NCBI RefSeq assembly: GCF_029227915.1
Contig: NC_079883.1
Location: 26,226,001 to 26,290,000 of the forward strand
Source of the DNA: Hydractinia symbiolongicarpus
Lineage: Eukaryota; Cnidaria; Hydrozoa; Anthoathecata; Hydractiniidae
Length of the DNA: 64,000 nucleotides
Reading direction: 5' to 3'
The translations under genes were made by a program, and so were the position numbers. Positions within the stretch are counted from its first letter, which is position 1. Every line of letters begins with the position of its first letter. Below are positions 32,701 to 45,200 of the stretch, one piece after another. The notes beneath the pieces were generated by a model. It searched no databases, was not told the DNA's origin, and saw only the letters and a program-made list of their open reading frames with translations.

Positions 32701-34214
32701 TGCAAGTACTTTCAGCATTTTCACTATCAAATTGACTATTTTAGGCTAACTGCTCACTTCCTTTAGCTTCTGGCTTTCTCAATATATACTCTTTAAAACA
32801 ATATCACTAATCAGCAACCTATGCTCGGAAATACACACTTCCCCTGATGTAACTTTCACAGCCCACACCTTCTGTCTGACTTTCTAACCAGTAAGTAATC
32901 CATCTGTTCCTGATATGATACTATTGACCCATCACATGATTTTTTACTATATATTTTTTGTTAAATAGGTAATATGTTGTTGAAACCGATAATAGCAAAC
33001 AGTGGTAAAGATATTTCACACTGGTTTGATGTGAAAACCAAAGATGTAAGTATCCTTTTCACCATGTCATTGTGACCATTTATCCATGAATTTTTATTTT
33101 GTTCTAAATTACAAAGAAAACCTAAATTTTAATTTTAAGTTGATTCTTAAAAGAAAGTAAGCAAACTGTGATTCTGCTTTAGATACGCACGTATATTGAT
33201 CCAGTCACCAACTGTCGATTCCCATATACACCTATGGGAAGAATACTGCACACTCCTCCTTTGTGTCCAAGAACTGATTGGGCAAATGATTTTGGTCGAC
33301 CTTGGTGGAAAACCGAATCTTATTGTATAGGACTGTTATCAGAAAAAACACGAAAAATTCGAATTGTTAATACCCTAACCTCCCAAGAACAAATATTAGA
33401 GGTAAGACACAGGTTCCAATCAGCCAAACCGGATATATTTAAATGAAATGAGTCAGATTGTCTTTTTGTCTTACCTGACTGCGTTATTGGTTTCAAACCA
33501 GAAATTTTTCTTTAAATATTAGCATGCCTAAAAATAGATTTTTTTTGCGATCTATCAGGCTTTAAAAACATATTTGCGATTTCCAACCCTATTCGCAAAA
33601 TCAAATTTGCCATAAGTGCACTTTTTAAAACAAACCAGAAAAATAAGATTGGCAGATAGCAAAAGCTGATCAATCGCAAAAATAAAATCTGTTAAGTTTT
33701 TGAAAACAGCATTGCAAATACAAAACAAAATCTCGATGACGATGATCTCTAAATAATGTATTTGTGGAGTGATATATGCTTTATGTACGTGAAGGGGAGC
33801 ACAAAATATCAAAGTTAGTGTCGTTGTTTTTGATTAGAAAAACCGTTTTATTCACAAACATTAGTACCACATTTTTATTTCACATCTCTCAATTGCCAAA
33901 AATTCTTCCCGCAAAAAAATTCTTTTCTTAAGTATTTTTAATAGTATTCGCAATTTGTCAATGCTCTCTCGATTTTTACTTAGGTATGCTCCGAAGAAAC
34001 GATGAATGAAATTCAAGAACGATATTTTCGTTACAACTCCCACGCTAAAAGTTACACATGGAAGTACAACGCTCAAAATTTAGACATGAATAAAACCCTG
34101 CAGGAAAATCAAGTTGCAAATGAAAGTGAAGAATTTTACGAGCTAGGTTTAGATGAAGACCAATTTTTGCCTGCGATACATCTTTATTTCAACGATGATC
34201 TGACTGAGGCGTAG
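29758..34214 (+). CDS. CYB5D1: CYB5D1, cytochrome b5 domain-containing protein 1, complete, 4 exons
   Basis: Four exons, 29758-29905, 32969-33045, 33183-33401 and 33984-34214, with matching phases give 675 bp, or 224 residues, close to the 228 of the vertebrate protein as I recall it. The cytochrome b5-like domain starts [20 protein letters not shown] and continues FLGKVYDLT. The usual first haem-ligand motif HPGG is absent (LCLQHQGN), while the second-ligand region is kept ([12 protein letters not shown]); this loss is typical of the family. Downstream landmarks are [11 protein letters not shown] and [15 protein letters not shown]. The C-terminus ([19 protein letters not shown], then [13 protein letters not shown]) closes the ubiquitin-like part. 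In vertebrates the protein is linked to motile cilia and radial spokes. Intron 1 (3,063 bp) is full of transposon relics. The start ATG lies within a good frame and no other in-frame ATG precedes it. Confidence 0.95.
30598..31749. mobile_element. TIR element of about 1.15 kb in CYB5D1 intron 1
   Basis: Ends are inverted: tacctaaaaagcagaaaata at 30,598 and, read in reverse complement, taccttaggggcagaaaata at 31,749. Subterminal copies of TTGCACTAAT(A/T)AATTCC occur near both ends. On the minus strand at about 30,990-31,390 there is a broken ORF relic ([31 protein letters not shown]) that looks like a fragment of a protein carried by invertebrate DNA transposons. I cannot name the family. Confidence 0.6.
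31840..32930 (-). mobile_element. non-LTR retrotransposon (LINE) relic, endonuclease/RT region
   Basis: On the minus strand, broken frames read in order as the linker between endonuclease and reverse transcriptase and then the RT N-terminus of a jockey/CR1-type LINE. The segments are [11 protein letters not shown]-like sequence near 32,840, VFKIAR and INKED near 32,400-32,430, KMNIDKAA and [13 protein letters not shown] near 32,150-32,240, and [11 protein letters not shown] near 32,040. Many stops and shifts are present. The assignment rests on segment order and typical LINE motifs. Confidence 0.5.
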
Positions 34215-34630
34215 CTGGAAAGCTTCCGGAATTTTTTTCTGAAAAAGAAAAGTTATCAGAAGTCTGAAAAATCAACTATTACCAGAAGTGTTGAAAGCGA
34301 AAGTTGTTTTTTAGTTTTACTTAATATTATGTGATTATCTTGCTTACTGTAAATATTCTGTTGTACAAACAAAAATGTAGTATTTTATGTCTCCACATTG
34401 AAAAAAGTCGCTCCAATATCGATCTGCCATAAAAGTGTCGTACTAAAGCCATATTGCTATACACAATTAAGATTATACCAGCGCAGACTTCAAAAGATAA
34501 TCAGCTAAGTGGTGTAGTGACGTGTTGTACATAAAAACATGGATTATTACTTTCAAATTCCTACGGAAAGGATTGTGATAACTTCTGAACAATGTCGTAT
34601 TTGTCTTAACATTAGGTTTATGCAAACACG
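34215..34630. other. CYB5D1 3' flank
   Basis: Presumed 3' UTR and spacer. I see no canonical AATAAA near the stop. Nothing else was identified before the TIR element that starts at about 34,631. Confidence 0.4.
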
Positions 34631-36057
34631 TTCTAGAAACGAAGTGTATATTCGTACTCACTTAAATATGGTGCGTACGTATATGTTCATCCGCAAATCG
34701 TATGTAAAGTGCGTATTAATAGTGCGTAGCGCTATTTATACGTAATGTATGACATATTTACGCAGGGAAAAAAAAACATAACACACACACGTGGAAAATA
34801 TTTTTCTTTTCATTAAACGCTTTTCGCAAACAAGGTTCAAGTTTTTATTCTTCGAAAGATTTAAACGAAGTGATAGAAAAGTATCAAAAAAATTTATAGC
34901 TTTGTATATTCGCAATTCTAAAAAGCATATAGATAGATGGACAAGAGGTGGTGAGTACTGAAAAGAAACCTGTGAAGTTTGAAAATATGGAAAAAGCTAA
35001 TTTATATGATTTCATGTTTGAAGTAACAAGTTAAAGTGTAGAAAACATTTTTTATTGCGAAAATACTTAGTAACTGCTCCATACAAGTCGGAAAAGTTGC
35101 TCACAAATACTATAATTTATGAAACTTTATACCCGTTCTTTACCGTTAAGACTTTTTTTTTATTGTTAAATGTTTTTTTAATTGTTACTGTGACAGACAT
35201 AAAGTTACCCACGGAATCAAGAAAACGTGGTGACTCAACCTGCACGATCGGACTTCCCAAATTCAAAAAGTCTGCTGGTCCAATTCCTTTCGTTCGAATG
35301 CACCCGAAAGAAAAAGAAAGAAGTACTTTTAAATCTAAACATACTTGCCAAATGTTTTATAATGTTATAAAACAAGTTTAAAACGGGGACGGTTTAATTC
35401 TTTCAATGCCCATTTCTTTAAAGAGATGCTGTCGTGGTTCACATCGCGAAAGAATGCTGACCTGGCCATCCAAAAAGAATGCCTGATCAGCCATGCCATG
35501 GTACAAGAGAAAGAAGTTCAGCACCCTGGAATCGGTGATGATTTCAATTTTAACGTTATCAAAAGGTACTTGTCGCCATCGGGATGGAAAGCTACGACTA
35601 GCACAATCAATGCTTTCTCAAGATATTCTTGCAAGACGTTTGATGATAAAGAAAAAATATCAATACAATGCAACAGATGTCTGTATTGCTATTGGTACCA
35701 TTTATCGTGTGTGCTATTAAAGAATACACCCAAAACAAAACATTGGTTTTGCCGTTACTGCAGAGGAAGCCATCAATGTGAAAGCGACTAAGTTGTACGC
35801 GTATATTGTAGGATGAAAACTTATATTTAACAATGATATATACCATTTAATCAGCTTCGCGGTCTTTATATTTATCTTGCCTGCTTCCGCCTCGTGTCGC
35901 TGTGTACGCACCTTAACGATTGTAAATATCGTAAGCATAATACATTACGTATGAATAACGCTACGCACTATTAATACGCACTTTACGTACGAATAGCGGA
36001 TAAACATATGCGTACGCATCATATTAAAGTGAGTACGAATATACACTATTCTCTAGA
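34631..36057. mobile_element. 1.4 kb TIR transposon carrying a PHD-finger ORF
   Basis: Inverted repeats of about 120 bp bound the element. The left arm (34,631-34,752) contains gtgtatattcgtactcac, a run of gtgcgtacgtatatgttc and gtgcgtattaatagtgcg; the right arm (35,936-36,057) is its reverse complement with scattered differences. The interior holds two ORFs with a PHD-like zinc finger (see 35,055-35,791) and no recognisable transposase. It is therefore either non-autonomous with a captured gene or a member of a family whose transposase I do not recognise. Confidence 0.75.
35055..35791 (+). CDS. PHD-finger-like protein inside the TIR element, possibly two exons
   Basis: The first ORF (35,055-35,381) has a hydrophobic start and then a basic segment (KLPTESRKRGDSTCTIGLPK, HPKEKERSTFKSKHT). 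The second (35,426-35,791, 121 codons) begins MLSWFTSRKNADLAIQKECL and includes IKRYLSPSGWKATTSTINAF. It ends in a PHD-like cluster (ISIQCNRCLYCYWYHLSCVL, then TKHWFCRYC). The C-x2-C ... W-Y-H-x2-C ... W-F-C-x2-C order is that of PHD fingers, but only one Cys (SCKTF) is left of the first pair. The two ORFs may be exons of one gene or separated by decay. PHD fingers read histone H3 tails; a targeting role for a transposon protein would be inference. Confidence 0.55.
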
Positions 36058-37074
36058 AAAATGTCTTAAATGAGAACACGTTTTCCGTATAAAAAAATAG
36101 AGAAAACTTTTGTGCGACCTTGTCCCCAGGGCTTGTTAGGCTTCATAGACAGTCTAAAAAGCCTTGACAACGAGATTGGCTTTTGTGGTAATACGGCAGC
36201 CTTTCTAATTCATATTGTCACTTGACAATCGCCGAAGCGGTGACGACGACGTCTCTCTGTGCAAGATCCTCTTACCTTTCAGGTAAGCGCTAGCGGTTCT
36301 GACGTTAGGCAGCAAGTTCTTGGAGTGACTGTGGGTGGAAGGATGCAATGGTTATTAACTAGCCCGAAAACAGAAAGGCGTTGTATACCAGTGTTAACCC
36401 AGGTTTTTCTCGCTCTCTGTTATAAATTGTAGCAATGATTATGATGTTTATTTAGCAACCTCGTCCCAAGGGATTTTTGCCTTTCTGATAGGAGGGAATC
36501 TCTCATCAAAAAGGCAAAAATTGCCTGGTTTATTTAGGTATTTGTTCCCTGACGGAAGTAAAAATATTTTTGTCTGTCATCCTACGCGCGTGCAGGGGGA
36601 AACGCACTGCGCGTTGTGTATTTGTTGAGAAAAAACACTGGGCGGTTTGGCCGAGGAGGCCACAGTGTACGTGCACTTAAAGCAAGATCGTCATTGGTTT
36701 AGCGACTCAAATCCACTGAAATTAAATTAGCCTCGTTTTGATGGATAGCTTTTATTCTATTTTGCAAACGCATCTAGTGTAACGAGATACAAAATTTAAA
36801 TTTGTAAACAGCTGTCTGTCAAGTAAGATAAAAACAGAACACTTTTGTTTTGCGTTGAAAAATGTAAACATTAAACGTTATTATAGAATTCCTTTACATT
36901 ACATTTTATAATTTCGCAAATAATTTTTTAATTAAAGTCTAGCCGAACTATTTTGTTCTGTACTTAAGTAAATCAAGACGCATGTAAAGAAAAACAATGT
37001 TTGAAGAAGGCTTATGTGAAAAAAGAGTAATCACAGTCATTACTAGAAGAACTTCTTAAAGATAAAGAAATATC
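36058..37074. other. intergenic, upstream of USH2A
   Basis: No gene was found. Two stretches share a motif around cctcgtcccaagggattttt (36,460) and ttgtccccagggcttgttag (36,120), also seen near 13,205, so they belong to a dispersed repeat. The right end should hold the usherin promoter and 5' UTR; no defined element was recognised. Confidence 0.4.
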
Positions 37075-40000
37075 ATGATCAAGAGAACTTTGTTTATATT
37101 TCGTCACTTATTTACCTTATCACCATGGAAGTACAGAAGAAAGCTTGTTAATGAATTTTCTCTTTTTATTTACATTTTAACTGTATTATCTTTCTCTATA
37201 CCAAGTTTTACACAAAAACTTAGAGGTGGCCTATTTCCTGATGTTAGAGATTTATCTAGCTTTAGACCGGTAAAAGCTTCATCCACTTGTGGTTTGGGTA
37301 ATGCACAAACGTATTGTGCGTCCAGTGTGTCAAATGATAGTTTAATATCCTGCACTCAACAAACATGTGACTTACAATGTTGTAGAAAATGTGGCTCTTC
37401 AACTCCACATTTTACAGATATAGGGAAAGATGGTACCACTTCCATTGGTGTGTATACCTCAGCAGATCGGAGGCCTGGCAGTGACGTGTTTAGTGAATCT
37501 AAAGATATTAGAAGTGGAAGTATAACATCAAAAAAATTTGATACTTCATCTAACTTTACATTTACTACTTGGATGAAACAAAGTGCGCAAAATTCTGGGT
37601 AAGTTTGCTGACCTAGATTATGCATTACAATTGTCAAGGTGAATGTTGAAATGTTAATAGAAGTTCTTGATTCGTGTCAGCGAATATTTTCTGTTAAAGT
37701 AACTAGAATTTAAAAAGATTTTGCTCTCATTTTCTTTCTTTGATTTGTATATATATATGAACTGTTGTTTGTGTATGGAAATATGCTATTGCAAAACAAA
37801 ATATAAATGCAGGGTTTGAATTAGAAAAGTAAAGTCGCTTCGCAAAAATTTTGGCACTCTGTAACGAAGTAGACCACCATCTGGATGTGGCCTGGGAACA
37901 TTATAGATCAATGACCATTGGCTTTTTCAATAGTAACACTTGTTTCTTTTGACAAGAATTTGTATTTTTTGTGACCTGTACATAAGTTTTATTTTTTACT
38001 GCATTATTTTTTTTATGTTCGAGACAATTAGGGGGCGCTTAAACTCGTGAACCCAAAACACGAGAACTGAACGTCTGAGCTAGTGACTCTCTCAGTTTAA
38101 ACTTTCTTGTCTCCGATAGCCAAAGTAATGTTGCAAAAATGAAATAAGTTTATTTTAGCTTTATTATGTTTTTTCGACTTTTTTTTGCTTACGCAACTTT
38201 AAGAAGTTAATAATATTAATTGAACTTTTTGCCGATATTGAAACTGAAAACTTTAAAAAAACCTTTTGACTTTATAATTTTATCTAAACAACTTTATCTA
38301 AACAGCCTTATGATAAATTAACATTTTATTTTACGCAATCATTTATAATGAGCTGTCCTTGATAAACCAGGTTTTAATCACAATTTCTTATAATAAAAAC
38401 GGCTTTTCAGAAGCAAATGTTACGAAACTTGTTCATGTATTTTCAGCCAAAACTTCATTAAATATGTACAAGTGAAATACACTAACGGGAAGAGTTATTA
38501 TTTCTTCACTCAGAGTAAAACAATCAAGCAAAACGTGAGAATTAGATGGAAACACAACAAACATAAAAAAGGAATGATTAATTTTTAATATCGCAAAAAA
38601 AGACAACGAAGTGATACAAAAATATTCGATTCGCAATTTTATCATTTTCTTCACAAAGTGATTCATGGCATTTCGATTTGAAAATTGCGAACTGCTAATT
38701 CGAACCCTGAAATGTTAATGTAATATGCAAAGTTGCTGACATGAAGCAGGCATTTCTCGTCAGTAAGTTTTTGCTGATGTAAAAGAAATTGAATTAGAAA
38801 CACTGGATAAGGGGAAGGGGAGCTATCAAAGAAATGGGATATTGTAACTAAGTAAATTAGCCAGTTTTTGATGGGAACACATAATTTTGATTTGAAAGGC
38901 TAAAGGGAATATTGACCATAACAATCAGGGGAAACTGCTAACTGAGCAATCACTGCTAAGTTGATACAATGTTTTAATTAGCAGGATTAAAGTTTAATTT
39001 GGGTAATGAATGTCTAATCTAGATCCACAAAAGCGTAATCATTGATAAACCAAGATAAAGTCTAACTATGTATGATGTTTGACAATCTTACACAGGAATT
39101 AATTGATCGGGAGCCATTTGTTTCTAAAATAAGAAATACTGTTGGCACTGGTGTCAGTAAACAACCATTTCGTAATTCATATAAGGGCATCCTAGTTTGG
39201 TGAATTATACCATTCTTTTTTAACCATATATATTTAGAAAAAAATGCTTGCATTACTTAAATAGTTCAAAGATTGTTAAAATATGCATTAAAGAAACTTT
39301 TCCAGAACTTTTTTCCGAAATCATGTATTTAGTTTTATTTATGAAGATAAATTTTGTTCGTTGAACTGGACTCTCAAAAAATGATTTGTATTAAATAGGC
39401 ACCAGATGCAGTTATATAAACATTTGCTAAAAAACTAACAAAATGTGTTTGATTTCTTAAAATACTGTTTTGTTACCACAACAGTTTTAGTTTCCTAACA
39501 TAAAAAGTTTATAATCATATATTTTGGAATTGAAAGAAAGTGCCTTTATTTTTAAAGAGAAAACTCTACACAATAAGACTATAATCATCAGCGCCATTGT
39601 ATTTATTATAATTTTTTATTAAAATTTATTAAAATTTACAAGGCAAGATTAGCTATGAGCAAGCAGCATGATGAAAAAAAATTCAAACTATTGATTAGTA
39701 ATTAATATCATATTCAAAATAACAGATTAAGAAAATTATTCAAATAAATAAAACATGAGAATTTATAAAAATTATGATGAATGAACAGTTAATTTCTCTT
39801 ACTCATCGAATTTCTATTTTAATATGCAATTGTATACAGTAGTAAAAAATACCTATTTTATTTTACCGGTTTTAATTTTTTTACTCTAATTATATGAATC
39901 ATTTAAAAGATTTAATAGGGTCCTACATTTTACAAAGTGAAATGTACATACATTAATAAAATCCATATATAAACATTTTTTAAATAAGAAATCACTAAAA

Positions 40001-42286
40001 TAAAAGAAACCGAATAAGCATCTTCTGATAAATAAGAAATTTTTGCTACTAATTGATGGTTACAGCAATAAGAATCATATGAAAACAAATATTTTTGACC
40101 CATTTTGGGTGTCAACGCCCATATTCAAGTTACAACCGATTTAAAAATAAACTAATTACAACACTAGATAAGGCATAACTTTATGCTTTAATAACTTTTT
40201 TTTATATTCAAGTGCTGTAATTAAATTCTCACTAGTTGTAAAAACGTAAAATTTTTAGGTAAGGAACTTTTTTCACTCATGATTTATCATAGTAACAATT
40301 ATGTTTATACAGGTTTTAGAATTTGTTGTATCCAAATCATGTTCTTGATTGAATATCCCTCTTATAGATTTATCAAAATTAAGGAACTTTTTCTGGTAAA
40401 TTGACCCCAGAAATAAAGAGGGTAAGGTTAGTGGTACCCAGTAGGGTTTGAGCCTGAAATGCTGAAACTACTGGGGTTTATGCTCATTTGGCATTTGTTC
40501 CTTCTTGCCTGTTAATGATGATTTTCTGTTACTGTCAAACTTACCGCTTTTCATGCATTTGCTGTTTTGTTTGAGTGTAGATTTTGTTAAATATCTGCTA
40601 TTTGTTGTTCAGGCTAGCTATCTTTTTCAGTTAATCGCAATTGTTCTTTCAATAATCTTTGGATTCTTTCAAGTTCTTTTGGTGATTTTAGATTTCTTAA
40701 CATGGTAACTTTATTCTGTTCCTTTTTTTTATTATTAGCAAGCAAGTAATTCTCCATGTGTTCTTGTATTCTTATAGTTGAATGTTGATATGCACATTTT
40801 TTGTTTTAGTTTTCAAAAGGTTGGTTATTTCTATATATACAGTGATTCACACATACTAGGCTTTAGTGATTTACTTTCTTTGTTCTTGTCACTTGATTTC
40901 TCAATGTGGAATCCACTGCTGATATTCAATGGGGTTATATCACAGTATTAATGTTTTCCATAATCATTTTAATCGCCAGAAGATTAGGAGTGTGTGGGTT
41001 ACCAACCTTGCATAGTTTTACCATATTCAAATTAACTGTGGAAAACAGTTTTGGAGTTTGCCAGCATGTCATCCCAACTGGGACAATTTTCTAAACCATT
41101 TTGGATGTCCTTTTGTTTACACATGCATAGTTTGTTGAGTTTAATGGGCAGGGTCTATGCGTTCAATGGCTGCATGATATTCTATTTTTCTTTTTTCTTT
41201 ACAATAACCTCATTGTCATCATTTTTCCTGCATTTTCTTCCAGTGTATTATCTTTTTATTATCTCTTATTTTTAAGAGCGTTTAATTTAAATCTATGAAT
41301 ACTCTTTTGTGAGTGTTGCAAAAGTAAGGCATAAAAAGTTTTGTTTTAAACAGGTTCTCTTCTAAATTAAAATTTATTTATTTTAATTTTGCAAGTGAGT
41401 TATGCTCTCCATCACTGCTTGAAATGCTGCCTAGAATGTATATAACTTAAAATTACCAACTTTTGTTTCATGTGAAGTGATGTAAAGAATGTGCTAAAAT
41501 CTTAGACATTGTAAAGCCTTCTTAGGCTCAAATAAGAACACAGAAACATTTTATGTTTAAATTATAAAAATTTTAGGAAACTTTGTATTGAACTTAATGG
41601 TAATATTTCTTACGAAATGTGAAGTATGCGCTCTGTTTACAAAGGGGACGTACAGCTAATAAACAGATTTGGTTAATGAACCCGTCTAAAAACAGAACTG
41701 CGAAGAGTGTCATAACAGGATAATGTTTATCGCAAAGACAGAACCATTCCACAGTTCTTTAGCTGCGCGAATTTCGTGTTTTTATTGCATTGTGATAACT
41801 TTTTTTTACTTTGGTTTAGTTCTAATTTATCATTTTGACTTAATTAAATTTTTTTTTTTTAGTTTGCTAATTTCAAAAGGCAACATCTTCAATATCCAAG
41901 TTCAAGAATATGCTATGACATTTAACTATAGAACAAAAGATTCTGGCAGCATTACAAACACTTTAAAATTTATGAATGTTAATTTTCTGCAAAATAATTG
42001 GCACCACATTGCTGTAGCAGTTTGCGGACATGATATTACGTTATTTATTGATGGTGAAGTTGTTCGAACTGGTATGCTTTCTGGCGCAGTGATTGCAGAA
42101 AGGGAAAAGTTAATCATTGGTCAAAACGTGGATGGTAAGATTTTTGTTATCTTGAAACAAGTATTCAATGTGGTATATCCATACCTTTATATTCTAAATT
42201 TTATTTGACTTTTTTATTTCAGGAAATAATCAATTTGTGGGACTTCTACAAGATATAAAATTCTATGCAAAGGGACTCACTAACAG
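37075..42286 (+). CDS. USH2A: USH2A exons 1-3: signal peptide and LamG-like domain
   Basis: Residues 1 to about 47 contain a hydrophobic segment (FSLFIYILTVLSFSIPSFTQ) behind an unusually long basic start, suggesting a signal peptide with a late cleavage site. A Cys-rich stretch with CSSV/CTQQTCDLQCCRKC (about residues 80-105) matches the usherin N-terminus. The LamG-like (concanavalin-type) domain spans about residues 155-286, with NNWHHIAVAVCGHDITLFID and ending GNNQFVGLLQDIKFYAKGL. Intron 1 (37,599-41,862) is by far the longest intron; I see no gene in it, only AT-rich sequence and short dispersed repeats. Confidence 0.93.
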
Positions 42287-45200
42287 GTAATAACAAGAAA
42301 CATATACATAAAATTAATTGTTTCTATAATTGATTAAAGAACATACAAATAATATTTTTGGTTTTTATGAATTCTTGAATTCTTCTTTATTTAATCATTT
42401 CTTTGTCTACTTAAAAAACTGTCTTCATATACCTTAAATATACTGCATAAATAATGCCAAAACAACACATTTTACTAAAAAATTTTGAACTAAAATTTTA
42501 AAAACCCATCCTGGCAAATAATTTTCTTTTCTCCTGTATTTAATGTAGAGTATCACTTTGTTTTTTAAACAAAAATAACTACATTTCCTTTTTTGGCTTA
42601 TAGCATTTATCAAATATTTATAGAGCTTATGTAAACAAAGAATTTTTAAATTAATTGCTTTGATTCTTGAAGCACCGTGACATTACTAAACACATTTTAA
42701 TTTTGAACAACCCCTGTCTTAACAAATGTTTTTAACTAGAGAGGTAATCGAGTCGATGAATGGAACTCTTGTGCCAATTCCATATACACACTGTCGCTGT
42801 CCAGAATCTTATCCTCTTGTATCAGCATCTAATCCATTTTACTGTATGAAAAACGATGTAAAAACTGGTCAACTAGCTGGTCAATTGCAAAGATTAAGTG
42901 TAACCTCTCATCCTGTTGATTATTTGGCTGACAACGAAGTCATCACTTACTGGTTGTCAGAGAAAGTAAACAGTGTAACATTAGAGTTTGATCTTCAGTT
43001 TTCTCGCTTACAGGTTTGTCACATAGTTGTTGTTTTTTTGCACAGAATATTCCTATATTCGTTTCTCATTCATGTCTTATTTATAATTTACTCACAGATT
43101 TATCTTGTCAGTATCACATTCTACAGTCCTACACCACCAAGTATAACGATTGAACGCTCAATAGATTTTGGACTATCATACAAACCATGGCAGTATTTTG
43201 CAATTGACTGTAAAAGTTCGTTTAACATGGATAACAATGGTTTCCTACCTGAACCTGATTCAATTAATTGTTTACAAATTCCAAGGTGTGTTGCATTTTG
43301 TGAATGCTTTGAAATATATCTTGCATTGTAGGCTTAGCATATTTGTGCTAAAATTTTTTATGGAACTTGACACATTTAATGATTAACTTTGTAGATATAA
43401 GATCTGTATTGCATCTCAAACATGTTTATTATTAAAATTAAATAAGGGTAGTAAATTTTTTGCAAATAAGACTGCTTCATTGGGAAAATAGAATTTGGAT
43501 TCAACCTCTTTGTAGTGACTTTGTAAATGAATGAATGTACCAGATTAGCAGACAGAAAGAATAAATGAAAATGATAGTATCATTAAAATAAAAGAAGATA
43601 TTTTTTATTTTTGTAATTTTTACAAGAAAAGATTGTTATTACTTAATGAATAACTAAAAATGATTTTTTCTCTTGCGTTGTGAAAAAGCCTGACAGGTCT
43701 GATAGAACTCTTGTAAAGAGGTATAGTTGAGTCCTAGTACTTGCAGATCCTTGCCAGATTTGCACCCCTAAAAGCAGCATGGATGTTATCAACTTTTAAG
43801 GGAAAGTATTTAAAAAAAATCTGCTTTGACCCGGAAGAAGCACAATTTAAAACATTTAAATCTTTAAAGGTAAAAGTTTAATCCAACTATTTTTGTCTTG
43901 AATTTCAAGAAACAAAATTTCATATAATTTTATTTTTTGGTTTAATGTCAATATATGTAATAATTATCTATCACTTGAAAATTTTTTCATAGACCAAAAG
44001 CATCATGGGAAGTGATAACGTTTCAGCCGGCTGAAGCTGGTCCTGAAAATAGACCACAACGTCCATTTGGTACTCCTGGTTGTAGTGATTTTCATTGTTC
44101 TCCTAAATTAATGCAGTTTGTTCAAGCTACGAATGTGAAGATTAAATTATCAGGTCATCTTTTTGCAACCCACCCTGATCACAGATATTATGGTATTCGG
44201 AGAGTTATTATTGGTGGCAGGTATGGTTTTGTTTCTTTGTTTTTTATGAAAAAATAACCTTGATATAAAAGGTTCTAGCTTGTGATAAATTTAATGTCAA
44301 CAAGAAAATTGTCAGAAATTTATTTCAAAATATCAGAAAAAGTCAGCAATGTCAACAATTTTTTTTCATAGCTGTGATTGTTATGGTCATGGGAAGATAT
44401 GCATTTTTAATGCATCTGCTACACCAAATCCCAAGTACATTTGTCAGTGTGATAGTCGTACTAATACTGAAGGAGAGCAGGTATGGGTTCCAATAAGACA
44501 TTTGATTTTTGCGAAAAAAATCAAATTGATTTCAGCTCAGGTACACACTAATTGCCAATTAATTAAGCCTTTTATGTATTTGTGCAATTACCTTTCCGCA
44601 GATCCACAGATTTTGGTGGTAAGGTAACAAGTTATTTAAATCTCAATTTAAGCACGTTGTTTTTCGTGATAAATTTATATGGTAAACCTGTCAGGGGCAC
44701 TAGTGGTATTATAGATCATTAGAAGCTTTAAACATTTTTTCTCCCTAAGAAAACAATGTATGCATTTTACCTGTCTGCATAGAACTGGGGAGAAAAAAGT
44801 AAGAACACGTTGAGACCGGATAATTTGAGAATCATACGTAACCTTGTCCCAATGCTTAGTTTACAAATTTTTGTCTTAATTTAGGGTGCAGTTTAAACAT
44901 TAAATAAAACTAGTCATAACCTATCGATTTTATCATTAATTATTTTACCGCTCAATGTACTGTATATCATAATGTACTTTTGTACTTCTAGTGCCAGCGT
45001 TGCTTACCCCTATACCGTGATAAACCATTTGCCAGAGGTACAATCTTAAATGCAAACCCATGCAAAGCATGCGAATGTCATCGTCATGCTGACTCCTGCT
45101 TTTATAATCGAACACTGGACCAAGATCCAAATGATAGAAATAAGCTAGGTGGTGGAGTGTGTACAGGTTGTAAACACAATACCATTGGTAGGTTCTGTGA

